Shown: positions 1 to 8,203 of the stretch, piece after piece
Layout: the number at the start of each line of letters is the position of its first letter
Position numbering within the stretch: position 1 is the first letter of the stretch
Assembly: GCA_964384945.1 (NCBI GenBank)
Contig: CAYLMK010000020.1
Coordinates: 35,459 to 99,458, forward strand
DNA: 64,000 nucleotides
Origin: S015-6 sp964384945
Lineage (GTDB): Bacteria > Desulfobacterota > DSWW01
Direction of reading: 5' to 3'
The notes under the pieces: model-generated
Told to the model about the DNA's origin: nothing
The model's input: only the letters and a program-made list of their open reading frames with translations
Databases searched by the model: none
Position numbers and translations under genes: made by a program

Positions 1-1
1 A

Positions 2-1057
2 TACGACTTGCCCAGGGACGAGAAGAAGCGGGACCGGGTCATCTGTGCCCTGTTCGGCAGCCCGGACAAGCGGCAGATCGACGGCCTGGGGGGCGCGGAC
101 CCCCTTACGTCCAAGCTTGCGATCGTCGGCCCGCCCTCCCGGCCGGACGCGGATGTGGACTACACCTTCGCCCAGGTGGACATCAACTCCCCCACCGTCT
201 ATTTCGGAGCTGTGTGCGGCAACATCACCGCCGGGGTCGGGCCATACGCCATCGAGGAAGGGCTCGTCCGGCCCGAGGAAGGCGAGACCCGGATCCGGAT
301 CCACAGCACGAACATCCGCCGGATCATCGAGGCCCGGGTGCCCACGCCGGGCCGGGCCGTTCGGGTGACCGGCGACTTCGCCATCGACGGGGTCCCCGGA
401 ACCGGGGCGAAGATCGAGCTCAACTGGGCGGACACGGCCGGCGCCAACACGGGCAAGGTGCTTCCCACGGGCAACCCGGTCGACGTCCTGACCGTGGAGG
501 GCCTGGGCGAGATCGAGGCCTCGATCGTGGACGTGGGAAACACCGGCGTCTTCGTGAGGGCCGAGGACTTGGGCATGAACGGAACGGAGACGCCCGAGGA
601 GGTGGATGCGAACGTCGAGCTGATCAGGCGTTGCGACGCCATCACCACGGCCGCTACGGAAAAGGTCGGCAAACTGACCCTCGCGACCTATGTGGCGCCC
701 CCGGCCGACTATACGGATCACCTCACGGGTCGGGCCGTCCGGGCCGCGCAGGCGGATGTCCTCGTACGGATGATCTTCATGGGCAAGCTGCACAAGACCT
801 ACGCCGCCTCCCTGACCAACTGCTGCGGCACGGCGGCCATGATCCCCGGAACCCTGGTCAACGAGGCGGCTTCCGCCTCGATTGCCGGTCGCGGGGTGGT
901 GCGCCTGGGCCATCCGGGAGGCATCGCGGACGTGGAGGTGACCGTGGAACAGAAGGAAGGGAAGCTCGTCTTCCCGAGGATCTCGGTCTGCCGGACGGCG
1001 AGACGCATCATGGAGGGATACGCCTTTGTGAAGCGCGAGGCCCTGGAAGGCTCCTAG
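2..1057 (+). CDS. PrpF-family isomerase (methylitaconate / 2-methylaconitate isomerase-like), 5' end outside window
   Basis: The reading frame is open from the first base, and the visible part starts inside the usual N-terminal region, so the true start lies upstream. 351 residues are visible against roughly 390 for the family. The stretch RQIDGLGGADPLTSK near the visible N-terminus, a CGN motif about residue 74 and the CCGTAAMIPGTLVNEA segment in the C-terminal half are typical of the PrpF/DUF453 family (DAP-epimerase-like fold). Members move double bonds in methylated tricarboxylates or dicarboxylates: PrpF with AcnD in the methylcitrate cycle, and methylitaconate delta-isomerase in nicotinate fermentation. 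The LeuCD-like hydratase and isocitrate-lyase-type lyase at 15878-18550 would fit either route. Family assignment is firm; the substrate is inferred. Confidence 0.85.
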   Translation, partial: YDLPRDEKKRDRVICALFGSPDKRQIDGLGGADPLTSKLAIVGPPSRPDADVDYTFAQVDINSPTVYFGAVCGNITAGVGPYAIEEGLVRPEEGETRIRIHSTNIRRIIEARVPTPGRAVRVTGDFAIDGVPGTGAKIELNWADTAGANTGKVLPTGNPVDVLTVEGLGEIEASIVDVGNTGVFVRAEDLGMNGTETPEEVDANVELIRRCDAITTAATEKVGKLTLATYVAPPADYTDHLTGRAVRAAQADVLVRMIFMGKLHKTYAASLTNCCGTAAMIPGTLVNEAASASIAGRGVVRLGHPGGIADVEVTVEQKEGKLVFPRISVCRTARRIMEGYAFVKREALEGS

Positions 1058-1178
1058 CCCACCACTCGGGGTCAGATTGTCATTCTGCACGATGCGCGGT
1101 ATTTGCGGAGCGTTCTTTAGAAGGTAGACAAAGTCCGAATGCTCGACTCGAAGAGACGCAAAGAGACAGGAGAGGAGA

Positions 1179-1898
1179 ATGGGAAACCTGAAGATCCATC
1201 CCCTGAACCTGGGCACGATCACGAGGCCCAAGCTGCAGTTCTGCTTCGAGTTCTCCGAGCTATTCAACATGGTGGATGTGCCTCTCATCGCCTGGTACAT
1301 CGAAGGGGCCGACAGGAAGATCCTGGTGGATGCCGGAGGGGAGGATGCGGAAGAGGTGACTACCCGGACGCTTTACAAGCAGACCGCCGATCAGAAGATC
1401 GAGGCCGCCTTGCGGAGGCTGGGCCTGCGGTGCGAGGACATCGACCTGGTCGTGAACACCCACCTCCACTGGGACCACTGCGGCGGGAACGGACGGTTCC
1501 CCCAGGCCGAGTTCATCGTCCAGGAGGAGGAGTTGCGCATGGCGCGGGATCCGCTGCCCCTGCACGCCGCCGGCTACTCGTCCGCGGCGGTCAGAGAGAC
1601 CCGCTTTACCACCGTGAAAGGGCACACCGAGATTGTCCCCGGCGTGTCCGCCATCTTCACGCCGGGGCACTCCACGGGCCTGCAAGGCGTGCTCGTGGAA
1701 GGGAAGACGCAGAAGTATTTCGTTTGCAGCGATACGGTCGGTCTCTTCGAGTGCCTGAAGAGAGACCCTCCGGTCGTGGGCGCCATCTACGTTGACCTTC
1801 GGGACTATTACGCCAGCCTGAAGAAGATCAGCGGGCTCGGCGCGGTCTTGCTGCCCGGGCACGATCCCAAGGTGTTCGATCGGGATGTGTATTGCTGA
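1179..1898 (+). CDS. MBL-fold metallo-hydrolase (lactonase-like)
   Basis: A 239-residue metallo-beta-lactamase-fold protein. The metal motif HLHWDHCGGN lies near residue 97, a second metal-binding stretch (FTPGHSTG) near 160, and further ligands follow (CSDTVG; LLPGHDP near the C-terminus). The pattern and length resemble N-acyl-homoserine-lactonase-like hydrolases, which open lactones or cleave thioesters. There is no signal peptide, so it should be cytoplasmic. The ATG follows a good GAGGAG ribosome site. Within this catabolic region a role in hydrolysing a lactone or CoA-thioester intermediate is plausible but inferred. A second, unrelated MBL protein lies at 39078. Confidence 0.8.
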   Translation: MGNLKIHPLNLGTITRPKLQFCFEFSELFNMVDVPLIAWYIEGADRKILVDAGGEDAEEVTTRTLYKQTADQKIEAALRRLGLRCEDIDLVVNTHLHWDHCGGNGRFPQAEFIVQEEELRMARDPLPLHAAGYSSAAVRETRFTTVKGHTEIVPGVSAIFTPGHSTGLQGVLVEGKTQKYFVCSDTVGLFECLKRDPPVVGAIYVDLRDYYASLKKISGLGAVLLPGHDPKVFDRDVYC

Positions 1899-2049
1899 CG
1901 CGGCCGGCGCCGCAAGACAGAAGCGTGCATCAAGAACAGCCTCAATTACGGGGTGCCGGGACCGGCTTCCGGCGGGGAGAAGGTCGGAAGGGGAGCGGAG
2001 AAGTATTGAGCGGTACTCGCCTGTACGGGGACCCACGAAGGGGGCAGGC

Positions 2050-2811
2050 ATGAGCGGAGCGCTGGAGGGAAGGCTGGCCATCGTAACGGGGGGTGCGCGG
2101 GGGATCGGTCGGGAGATCGCCGTGACTCTTGCGCGGGCCGGGGCCCACCTGGCCCTTGCCGACATTCTGCCCGACGACCTCGAGGGGGCCTCTCGGGAGA
2201 TCGAAGGGCTCGGTTGCAGGGTCCTGGCCGAAAGGGTGGACGTTTCGCGGTCGGCCGAGGTCCGGGGCTTCGTCTCGCGTGCAGCCGACGCGTTCGGCCG
2301 GGTCGACGTCCTGGTCAATAACGCGGCTTACATCCATTACGCGCCGTTTCTGGAGTTCGAAGAGGCGGAATGGGACCGGGTCATGGCCGTGAGCCTCAAG
2401 GGCTACTTCCTGTGCGGCCAGGCCGCGGCCCGCGAGATGGCCAGAGCGCGCAGGGGGGTCATCATCAACATCGCCTCCATCGCCGGCGAGGTCGGGGTTC
2501 CGATGGGGTCCGCCTACTGCACGGCCAAGGGAGGCGTCATCGCCCTGACCCGGCTCATGGCCGCGGAGCTGGCGGTCCACCGCATCCGGGTCAACGCGAT
2601 CGCGCCCGGCGTGGTGGACACGGAGAATGTCCGCCGCGTGGTGGGCGACGACGGCATGAAGATCCGGGAGGCCCTCGTGCCCCTGGGCCGCCTCGGAAGG
2701 ACCGCGGACGTAGCCAAGGCGGCCCTCTTCCTGGCCTCGGACGACGCGGAGTTTATAAGCGGCCATATCCTGCACGTGGACGGCGGGTTCATGGCCACCG
2801 CGGTTCGTTAA
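2050..2811 (+). CDS. Short-chain dehydrogenase/reductase (FabG-like SDR)
   Basis: A 253-residue classical SDR. The NAD(P) loop TGGARGIG is at about residues 13-20, NNAA near 90, the catalytic Ser in IASIAG near 139, and YCTAKGG (Tyr-x3-Lys) near 153. The C-terminus ends in the usual GHILHVDGGF. The ATG at 2050 was preferred because the conserved beta-strand and glycine loop begin a few residues later, although the frame is open further upstream. It would oxidise or reduce a hydroxyl/keto group using NAD(P); the substrate is unknown. It is one of four intact SDRs in the window and is followed by a decayed SDR fragment. Confidence 0.85.
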   Translation: MSGALEGRLAIVTGGARGIGREIAVTLARAGAHLALADILPDDLEGASREIEGLGCRVLAERVDVSRSAEVRGFVSRAADAFGRVDVLVNNAAYIHYAPFLEFEEAEWDRVMAVSLKGYFLCGQAAAREMARARRGVIINIASIAGEVGVPMGSAYCTAKGGVIALTRLMAAELAVHRIRVNAIAPGVVDTENVRRVVGDDGMKIREALVPLGRLGRTADVAKAALFLASDDAEFISGHILHVDGGFMATAVR

Positions 2812-2862
2812 GAAAGGGAACGAATCAAGACGAACATCGGGCCCGCCGGAAGCTACAAAGGG

Positions 2863-3120
2863 ATGGACAAGTATCTGGATGTTCACAAGTTGTTGGATAG
2901 ATTCTACCGGCTCTTCGATACCATGGACCCGGATACGTGTGCGCAGATCATCATCGACAAGGCCATACGGAAGAACAAGGCCCGGGTGCTGGTAGGCAAG
3001 CAGCTTGGTGCCATCGAATTTTTGGGGCGCGTGCTGCCCAATTCTTATCACAAGCCGGTCATTCGGCAGATGGCTTACAAGCTGTTCGGCAAGGAGACGT
3101 TTCGAAGAATGACGCAGTAA
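2863..3120 (+). pseudogene. C-terminal remnant of an SDR
   Basis: An 85-codon open frame with no Rossmann glycine loop or Tyr-x3-Lys site. Its middle (CAQIIIDKAIRKNKARVLVG, then a short hydrophobic tail with LPNSY) matches the end of SDRs of the kind ending in an RNK-RVLVG segment followed by a Leu/Pro-rich helix. It therefore looks like the last third of a dehydrogenase whose front half has been deleted. It has no clear ribosome binding site. It directly follows the intact SDR at 2050. Expression as a small independent protein cannot be excluded, but a relic is the simpler reading. Confidence 0.55.
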
Positions 3121-3181
3121 GGTACGGTTCGGGAAACAGGCTCGCCGGCAGGCTCCCGCAGGAATCCGGAAAGGGAAGAGG

Positions 3182-3226
3182 ACTGGATTCCGGGTCAAGC
3201 CCGCAAGGACAAGCAAGGCAAAGGGA
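3182..3226 (+). repeat. Dispersed 45-bp intergenic repeat, copy 1
   Basis: This 45-bp stretch matches 51769-51813 at 39 of 45 positions by direct reading. Both contain GGATTCCGGGTCAAGCCCG and end in AAAGGGA. The core can fold as CCGGG-TCAAG-CCCG. It lies between the SDR relic and the MmgE/PrpD gene. Function unknown; it resembles the small intergenic hairpin repeats common in proteobacteria. Confidence 0.6.
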
Positions 3227-3267
3227 GTGATGACGCGCTGCATGATAGGGACAGAGATGGAGCGGAT

Positions 3268-4665
3268 ATGGGAAAGCAGATGATACGCAAGCTTGCAGAG
3301 TTCACGGAAGGGTTGACAGTCGAGGGCCTGGACGCCGTGGTGGTGGAGAAGGCGAAGCTGTGCGTACTCGATGCGATCGCGTGTGCTTTCGCAGGGGCCG
3401 AGACAGGCCTGCCCGAGATGCTCTGGAACGTTACCCGCTCCCTCGGCGGCGAGGGGGCCGGGGCGGTGCTTTGGGGCAGGGGGATGCGGGCGAATCCGGT
3501 GTTTGCGGCCGCGCACAACTCCGTCCTCGTCCACAACATGATCCACGACGATACGAACGAGTCTTGCAGGGGCCACCTCGGGAACCTGGTCGTTCCGACT
3601 GTGCTGGCCCTGGCCGAGACGACCGGCGCCACAGGCGCGCGGGTCCTGCCGGCCATCGTGGCCGGCTACGAAGTGGCAGGCCGGATTGCACGACCCGCCG
3701 TGCCCTTCTCTGTGGGGCGGGGGTTCCGGGGCACTTCCACCTACGGGGCCTTCGGGGTGGCAGCGGCGACGGGCAAGGTGCTGGGCCTGAACACGGAGGG
3801 GCTGGGCCACGCGATCGCGTCGGCCGCGAGCCTCGCCATGGGCGTGATGGAGCCCTTCAACACGGGCTCCCAGGAATGGCGGTTGCAGAACGCGATGGCG
3901 GTGACAGGCGGCATGATGGCGGCCATGACGGCCCGCGAGGGGCTGAGGAGCTCCGCGTCCGCCCTGGAGGGGGACGCCGGATTCCTGAATGCCTTTTGCG
4001 GCCGCGAAGTACGACAGGACATTGAAAAGGCCTGGGAGGATTCGATCGCGACCCTGGGCAGCGAGTTCGAGATCAGCCGGGCCTTTTTCAAGCCCTTCGC
4101 AGGCTGCGGCTACAACCAGGTAGCCTGCATGATCGCCGTCAGGCTCGCAAGGAAGCACGACATCGATCCCCGGCGTGTCGAAGAGATCCGGGTGCGGGTC
4201 TCCCCGGAGAACAGGGATTACCCGGGCGTTGCGTATCAGGGTCCCTTCGGCACGGTGGACGAGGCCCTGCTGAGCAAGCCCTTCGCAATCGGTGCCGCAG
4301 TCGTGTTCCGAGACCTTCAGGCCGGCACATACCGGGACCGTCTGAACGATCCGGAGATTCTCAGGGTCGCGCGTTCCGTGAGAATCATCGCTGACGAGTC
4401 CCTGGGCGCCCTGGACACTTCGATCCGGATCGCTACGACACACGGAGACGTTTTCGAGGGGGATCTCGGGAGCATCGACCTGAGCGAGTTTTTCCCTTCC
4501 AGAGAGCGGATGATCGAGAAGTTCAACTTCCTCGCCCGGGAGCGGCTCGACGCGAAAAGGATCGCAGGCATCGTCGACCGTGTGTTCGACCTCGAGAGGG
4601 TCCTCCGGGTCCAGGATCTTACGGAACTGCTGGGGGAGGCATCCGATGGGCGAAGCCGTGCGTGA
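3268..4665 (+). CDS. MmgE/PrpD family protein
   Basis: A 465-residue member of the MmgE/PrpD family, near the usual length of about 450-480. The N-terminal helical domain carries the family pattern DAIACAFAGAET near residue 32 and the HDDTNES stretch near 93. The C-terminal half has KPFAGCGYNQVACMIAV (about 272-288), the lid-type signature. The family includes 2-methylcitrate dehydratase, cis-aconitate decarboxylase and uncharacterised hydro-lyases. With PrpF-, LeuCD- and PrpB-like genes nearby, dehydration of a methylated hydroxy-acid is a reasonable inference, but no citrate/methylcitrate synthase is present in the window. The start ATG follows a GGAG at suitable distance. Confidence 0.8.
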   Translation: MGKQMIRKLAEFTEGLTVEGLDAVVVEKAKLCVLDAIACAFAGAETGLPEMLWNVTRSLGGEGAGAVLWGRGMRANPVFAAAHNSVLVHNMIHDDTNESCRGHLGNLVVPTVLALAETTGATGARVLPAIVAGYEVAGRIARPAVPFSVGRGFRGTSTYGAFGVAAATGKVLGLNTEGLGHAIASAASLAMGVMEPFNTGSQEWRLQNAMAVTGGMMAAMTAREGLRSSASALEGDAGFLNAFCGREVRQDIEKAWEDSIATLGSEFEISRAFFKPFAGCGYNQVACMIAVRLARKHDIDPRRVEEIRVRVSPENRDYPGVAYQGPFGTVDEALLSKPFAIGAAVVFRDLQAGTYRDRLNDPEILRVARSVRIIADESLGALDTSIRIATTHGDVFEGDLGSIDLSEFFPSRERMIEKFNFLARERLDAKRIAGIVDRVFDLERVLRVQDLTELLGEASDGRSRA

Positions 4666-4790
4666 TAGCGACCGTGGGAAGTGAAAGCCTGACCCCGACT
4701 CGACGACTCGAGATGACGGCGCCGCAGGCGGCGCGGCGGATCCCGCCTCTCCCCCGGGATCTTTCTGCCGCGGCCTTCCCGAAAAAAAGC

Positions 4791-4819
4791 TTGACAGGAA
4801 ATCCGAAATCCATTACATT
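4791..4819 (+). promoter_or_regulatory. Sigma-70-type promoter of the GntR regulator gene
   Basis: TTGACA at 4791-4796 and TACATT at 4814-4819 are separated by 17 nt, a near-consensus promoter. It starts an AT-rich tract unlike the surrounding GC-rich DNA and points at the regulator gene beginning at 4886. Confidence 0.6.
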
Positions 4820-4831
4820 CTCAAAGCATAA

Positions 4832-4857
4832 ACTTATAAGATTATATATTTATAAAC
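4832..4857 (+). promoter_or_regulatory. Possible GntR autoregulatory operator
   Basis: Two TTATAA-type palindromic blocks in the AT-rich leader lie between the promoter and the regulator start, where an autorepressor site would be expected. HutC-subfamily regulators bind short AT-containing palindromes. Assignment is by position and symmetry only. Confidence 0.3.
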
Positions 4858-4885
4858 AATAACGTAATTTATTCAATAAAAAAAG

Positions 4886-5695
4886 ATGGTTACCAGATAC
4901 AAGAAAAGCCCGAACGAGCTGGCGTTCAACAAGAAGATCCCCTTCTATTTCCACATCGAATCCCTGATCCGTCAGAAGATCCTGACCGGCCAGGTCAAGC
5001 CCGGGGAAAGATTGCCACCGGAAAAAGACCTGGCCGCGCAGTTCGGCGTGAGCCAGATCACGATCCGGACCGCCCTGGCCAACCTCGAGGCGGAAGACCT
5101 GATCCGCAGAATGCGGGGAAAAGGAACCTTCGTGACGAGGAACGTGCCCCTGAGCAAACAGGTTCTCGTTACAGGCGACGTGCAGAGCTTTGTGGACGAC
5201 TCCAGGAAGTACAGGGTCAAGGCTTTGGGGATAGAAAAGAGGAAGGTGAGCGAGACCAGGATCCCCCGGGAGGTGGAGGAATTCTTCGGTCTCAAGGGTG
5301 AGGATGGGCTGAGTGTGGTCCGCAGGGTCCGGATGCTGGACAAGACACCGGTACAGTTTCTGGAAAACATCCTCGCGCCGGAGACCGCGAAGCATGTAAC
5401 GGTGAAGGCCCTGTCCGAAAGGCCTCTGCAGACGATCCTCAAAGAAAAGATCGGACTGGAAATCGGCCGGAGCGAGACATATCTGGAGAGCGTCCCGGCA
5501 GACCCGGATGTAGCGGAATCTCTTCACTCCCACGTCTTTGCGCCGCTTTTTCTGCTGCGGGCCTTCCTTTGGTTTGCCTCCGGGGAGCCTTTTGAGATCG
5601 TTTCCATCTTCATGAGACCCGATTTCTTCAAGTACAAGATCGATACGAGCCGGGATGGATTCCGGGGGGCGAATCAAGGTTTGACCGAGACGTAA
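4886..5695 (+). CDS. GntR-family (HutC subfamily) transcriptional regulator
   Basis: A 269-residue regulator. The winged helix spans about residues 20-90, with GERLPPEKDLAAQFGVSQIT as its core and the wing GKGTFV. A UTRA-type effector domain follows (about 110-260), as in HutC/FarR regulators. The only plausible ATG is preceded by an A-rich stretch with no Shine-Dalgarno sequence, which is unusual in this window. It stands alone behind its own promoter and immediately upstream of the transporter/DUF1302/DUF1329 genes, so it may control that module or the wider catabolic region. The effector is not predictable from sequence. Confidence 0.9.
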   Translation: MVTRYKKSPNELAFNKKIPFYFHIESLIRQKILTGQVKPGERLPPEKDLAAQFGVSQITIRTALANLEAEDLIRRMRGKGTFVTRNVPLSKQVLVTGDVQSFVDDSRKYRVKALGIEKRKVSETRIPREVEEFFGLKGEDGLSVVRRVRMLDKTPVQFLENILAPETAKHVTVKALSERPLQTILKEKIGLEIGRSETYLESVPADPDVAESLHSHVFAPLFLLRAFLWFASGEPFEIVSIFMRPDFFKYKIDTSRDGFRGANQGLTET

Positions 5696-5827
5696 ATCCA
5701 CCAACCCCGGGGAAGGTTCCGCGCTCCTCCCTCTTGCCGGGGGCAGCGATTCGGGGCAGGTCGTCGGATCTCCGGCGGCCGCACGACCAGTGAACCTCAG
5801 CCGGTACATTTGGGCGGCAGGAAGACG

Positions 5828-8164
5828 ATGGAAGAGAGAGCGAGCCTGGTTGAGCGTTACGTAGAATTCCTCTTGCGGAACCGGGTCCGGATGCTCATCG
5901 TTCTGGGCCTGGTGACGGGCTTTTTCTGTTACCGGATCTACCACTTGAAGATCGCCACGGACTTCTTTTCCCTCTACCCGCCGCGGCACCCATACATCCA
6001 GCTTTACAACGAGTACCGGAAGATGTTCGGCAGCGCGAACGTGCTCGTGTGCGCCGTGGAGGTGAAGGAAGGGGACATCTACAACTGGGAGACGCTGGAC
6101 AAGATCCTGCGGATCACCAAGGCCCTGCCCGCGATCAAGGGGTGCAACCCGTCCCAGTTGGTATCTCTGACCCACCCGAGGCTCAAGAACGTGCGGGTGG
6201 AGGCCTGGGGGATCAAGATCGAGCCGGTCCTTGCCCGGTCGATCCAGCGGAACGAGGCGGGACTCCACCGGATCCGGCAGGCCGTCTACACGAACGAGGG
6301 GATCCGGGGGTTCTATGTGTCGCCGGACGACCGGGCCGCGGCGATCTATGCCGGTTTCTGGGAGGAGGGGGTGGATCCCCTGAGGCTCTACGAAGGCATG
6401 ATGAAGATCCAGTCGGAGGAGACGGACGAGAACACGAACATCTACTTCACCGGGTACCCGGCGCTCTATGCATACATCTACCACCTGGCCCCGCAGGTCT
6501 ACCAGGTGCTGGCGGCCACGCTTCTGCTGATGGTCGCCCTCCTGCTCTTCTATTTTCGAACCTGGCAGGGCGTGCTTCTTCCGGTTCTCTCCGCAACCCT
6601 GAGCGCGATCTGGGGGCTGGGGTTTGCGGGCTTGCTCGGGTTCAGCCTGGATCCGCTCGTCCTCGTGGTTCCGCTCGTGATCACGGCCCGGGCCTTGAGC
6701 CACTCGGTGCAGTCCATGGCCCGGTACCACGAGGAGTACGCCCGGCTTCTGGACAAGCGGCTTGCGATCCGGCGGGCCTACAGCGAACTGACCGCCCCGG
6801 CCACCCTCTCCATCCTCACGGACGGCATCGGGGTGCTGCTGATCTCGATCGCCACGATTCCGCTGATGCGCAACCTGGGCTTCTTCTGCTCCTTCTGGAT
6901 CATCTCCATGTTCGTGAGCGTCCCGACGCTCAATCCGATCCTGCTTTCCTTCCTTCCCCCGCCGAGCCGCAGACGGGCCGAGCTGGAGACGGGCGGTCGT
7001 TTCTACAAGATGCTCGCATCCATCCTGGTCAGGCCCTCGATCGGAATCAGCCGCTGGGTCGTCCTCGGCCTGATCGCCGCCGTGCTCGTGGTGGGCGGAA
7101 CCTACTCGGTCAAGCTGAAGGTGGGGGACACCGAGGCCGGCGCCGCCCTCCTGTTCCCGGATCATCCCTACAACCGGGCCTTCCGGTACTTCAACCGGAC
7201 GTTCGTGGGCGCCACGCAGTTCGTAATCATCGCCGAGGGCAAGGAAGAGGGGGCGATCAAGAACGCCCGGACCCTGCAGGCCATGGAGGATTTCCAGCGG
7301 TTCATGGAGACCGAGGGCGGTGCGGGCGGAACGCTCACCTTCACGAACATGATCAAACGCATCTTCCGGATGTTCCACGAAGGGCATCCGAAGTGGGAGA
7401 TGCTGCCCGAAGATCCGAAGCATCTGAGCCAGATCGGGTTTCAGATCGAGAACAGCTCCTCTCCCGGCGAGATGGACCGCTGGGTGGATTACTCCTGGAC
7501 GAACGCGACGATCACCTGTTTCTACAAGAACTACAACAACGAGATGATCCACCGGTGCATCGACAAGGCCACCGAGTTCATCGAGGCCAATCCGGTCGAG
7601 AAGGTCCGGTTCCGGCTGGCCGGCGGGCTGCTGGGCATCCTGGCGGCGGTCAACGAGGAGGTGGAGTACTCGTACTGGGCCTCCCTGATCGCGGTCTTTG
7701 TCGTGTGCTTCATCCTGTGCATCCTCACCTTCCGGTCGGTGACGGCCGGCTGCATCCTGATCATCCCGCTGGCGGTCTCCCAGATCCTCTCCGAGGCATT
7801 CATGCTGGTGAAGGGGATCGATCTGAACATCAACTCCCTGCCCGTGGCCGCCATCGCGGTCGGGATCGGGATCGATTACGGAATCTACCTGCTGGCGCGC
7901 ATCTCCGAGGAATACGCGGAGTTCGGGGATTACAACCAGGCCAACCGGCGGGCCCTGGAGACCACGGGCAAGGCCATCATCTTCACGGCCACGACCCTGA
8001 TCGCAGGGGTGTTCTTCTGGATCTTCATTGATCTGAAGTTCCAGGCGGAGATGGGGCTGCTGCTCTGCCTGCTCATGCTGCTCAACATGGTCAACGCGCT
8101 GGTGTTCGTGCCGACCCTGGTGACGATCCTCAAGCCCAGGTTCGTCCTGGAGAGGAAGGTGTAG
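5828..8164 (+). CDS. RND-superfamily (MMPL-type) transporter
   Basis: A 778-residue inner-membrane protein with the twofold RND architecture: one N-terminal membrane helix (about 20-40), a large periplasmic domain, five or six helices, a second helix plus periplasmic domain, then a final helix bundle. Twelve hydrophobic helices can be counted. The second half holds the MMPL signature GIGIDYGIY near residue 684, with the conserved Asp; the matching position in the first half is VPLVITARAL and lacks it. ATG 5828 is preferred over an in-frame TTG 18 bases earlier. MMPL/HpnN-like proteins export lipids or hydrophobic molecules. The following DUF1302 and DUF1329 genes are frequent partners, suggesting one envelope system. 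Confidence 0.88.
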   Translation: MEERASLVERYVEFLLRNRVRMLIVLGLVTGFFCYRIYHLKIATDFFSLYPPRHPYIQLYNEYRKMFGSANVLVCAVEVKEGDIYNWETLDKILRITKALPAIKGCNPSQLVSLTHPRLKNVRVEAWGIKIEPVLARSIQRNEAGLHRIRQAVYTNEGIRGFYVSPDDRAAAIYAGFWEEGVDPLRLYEGMMKIQSEETDENTNIYFTGYPALYAYIYHLAPQVYQVLAATLLLMVALLLFYFRTWQGVLLPVLSATLSAIWGLGFAGLLGFSLDPLVLVVPLVITARALSHSVQSMARYHEEYARLLDKRLAIRRAYSELTAPATLSILTDGIGVLLISIATIPLMRNLGFFCSFWIISMFVSVPTLNPILLSFLPPPSRRRAELETGGRFYKMLASILVRPSIGISRWVVLGLIAAVLVVGGTYSVKLKVGDTEAGAALLFPDHPYNRAFRYFNRTFVGATQFVIIAEGKEEGAIKNARTLQAMEDFQRFMETEGGAGGTLTFTNMIKRIFRMFHEGHPKWEMLPEDPKHLSQIGFQIENSSSPGEMDRWVDYSWTNATITCFYKNYNNEMIHRCIDKATEFIEANPVEKVRFRLAGGLLGILAAVNEEVEYSYWASLIAVFVVCFILCILTFRSVTAGCILIIPLAVSQILSEAFMLVKGIDLNINSLPVAAIAVGIGIDYGIYLLARISEEYAEFGDYNQANRRALETTGKAIIFTATTLIAGVFFWIFIDLKFQAEMGLLLCLLMLLNMVNALVFVPTLVTILKPRFVLERKV

Positions 8165-8203
8165 AAGGACAGGCTGGCCGAGAGAAGGAAAGAGGGGGGA
8201 GCC

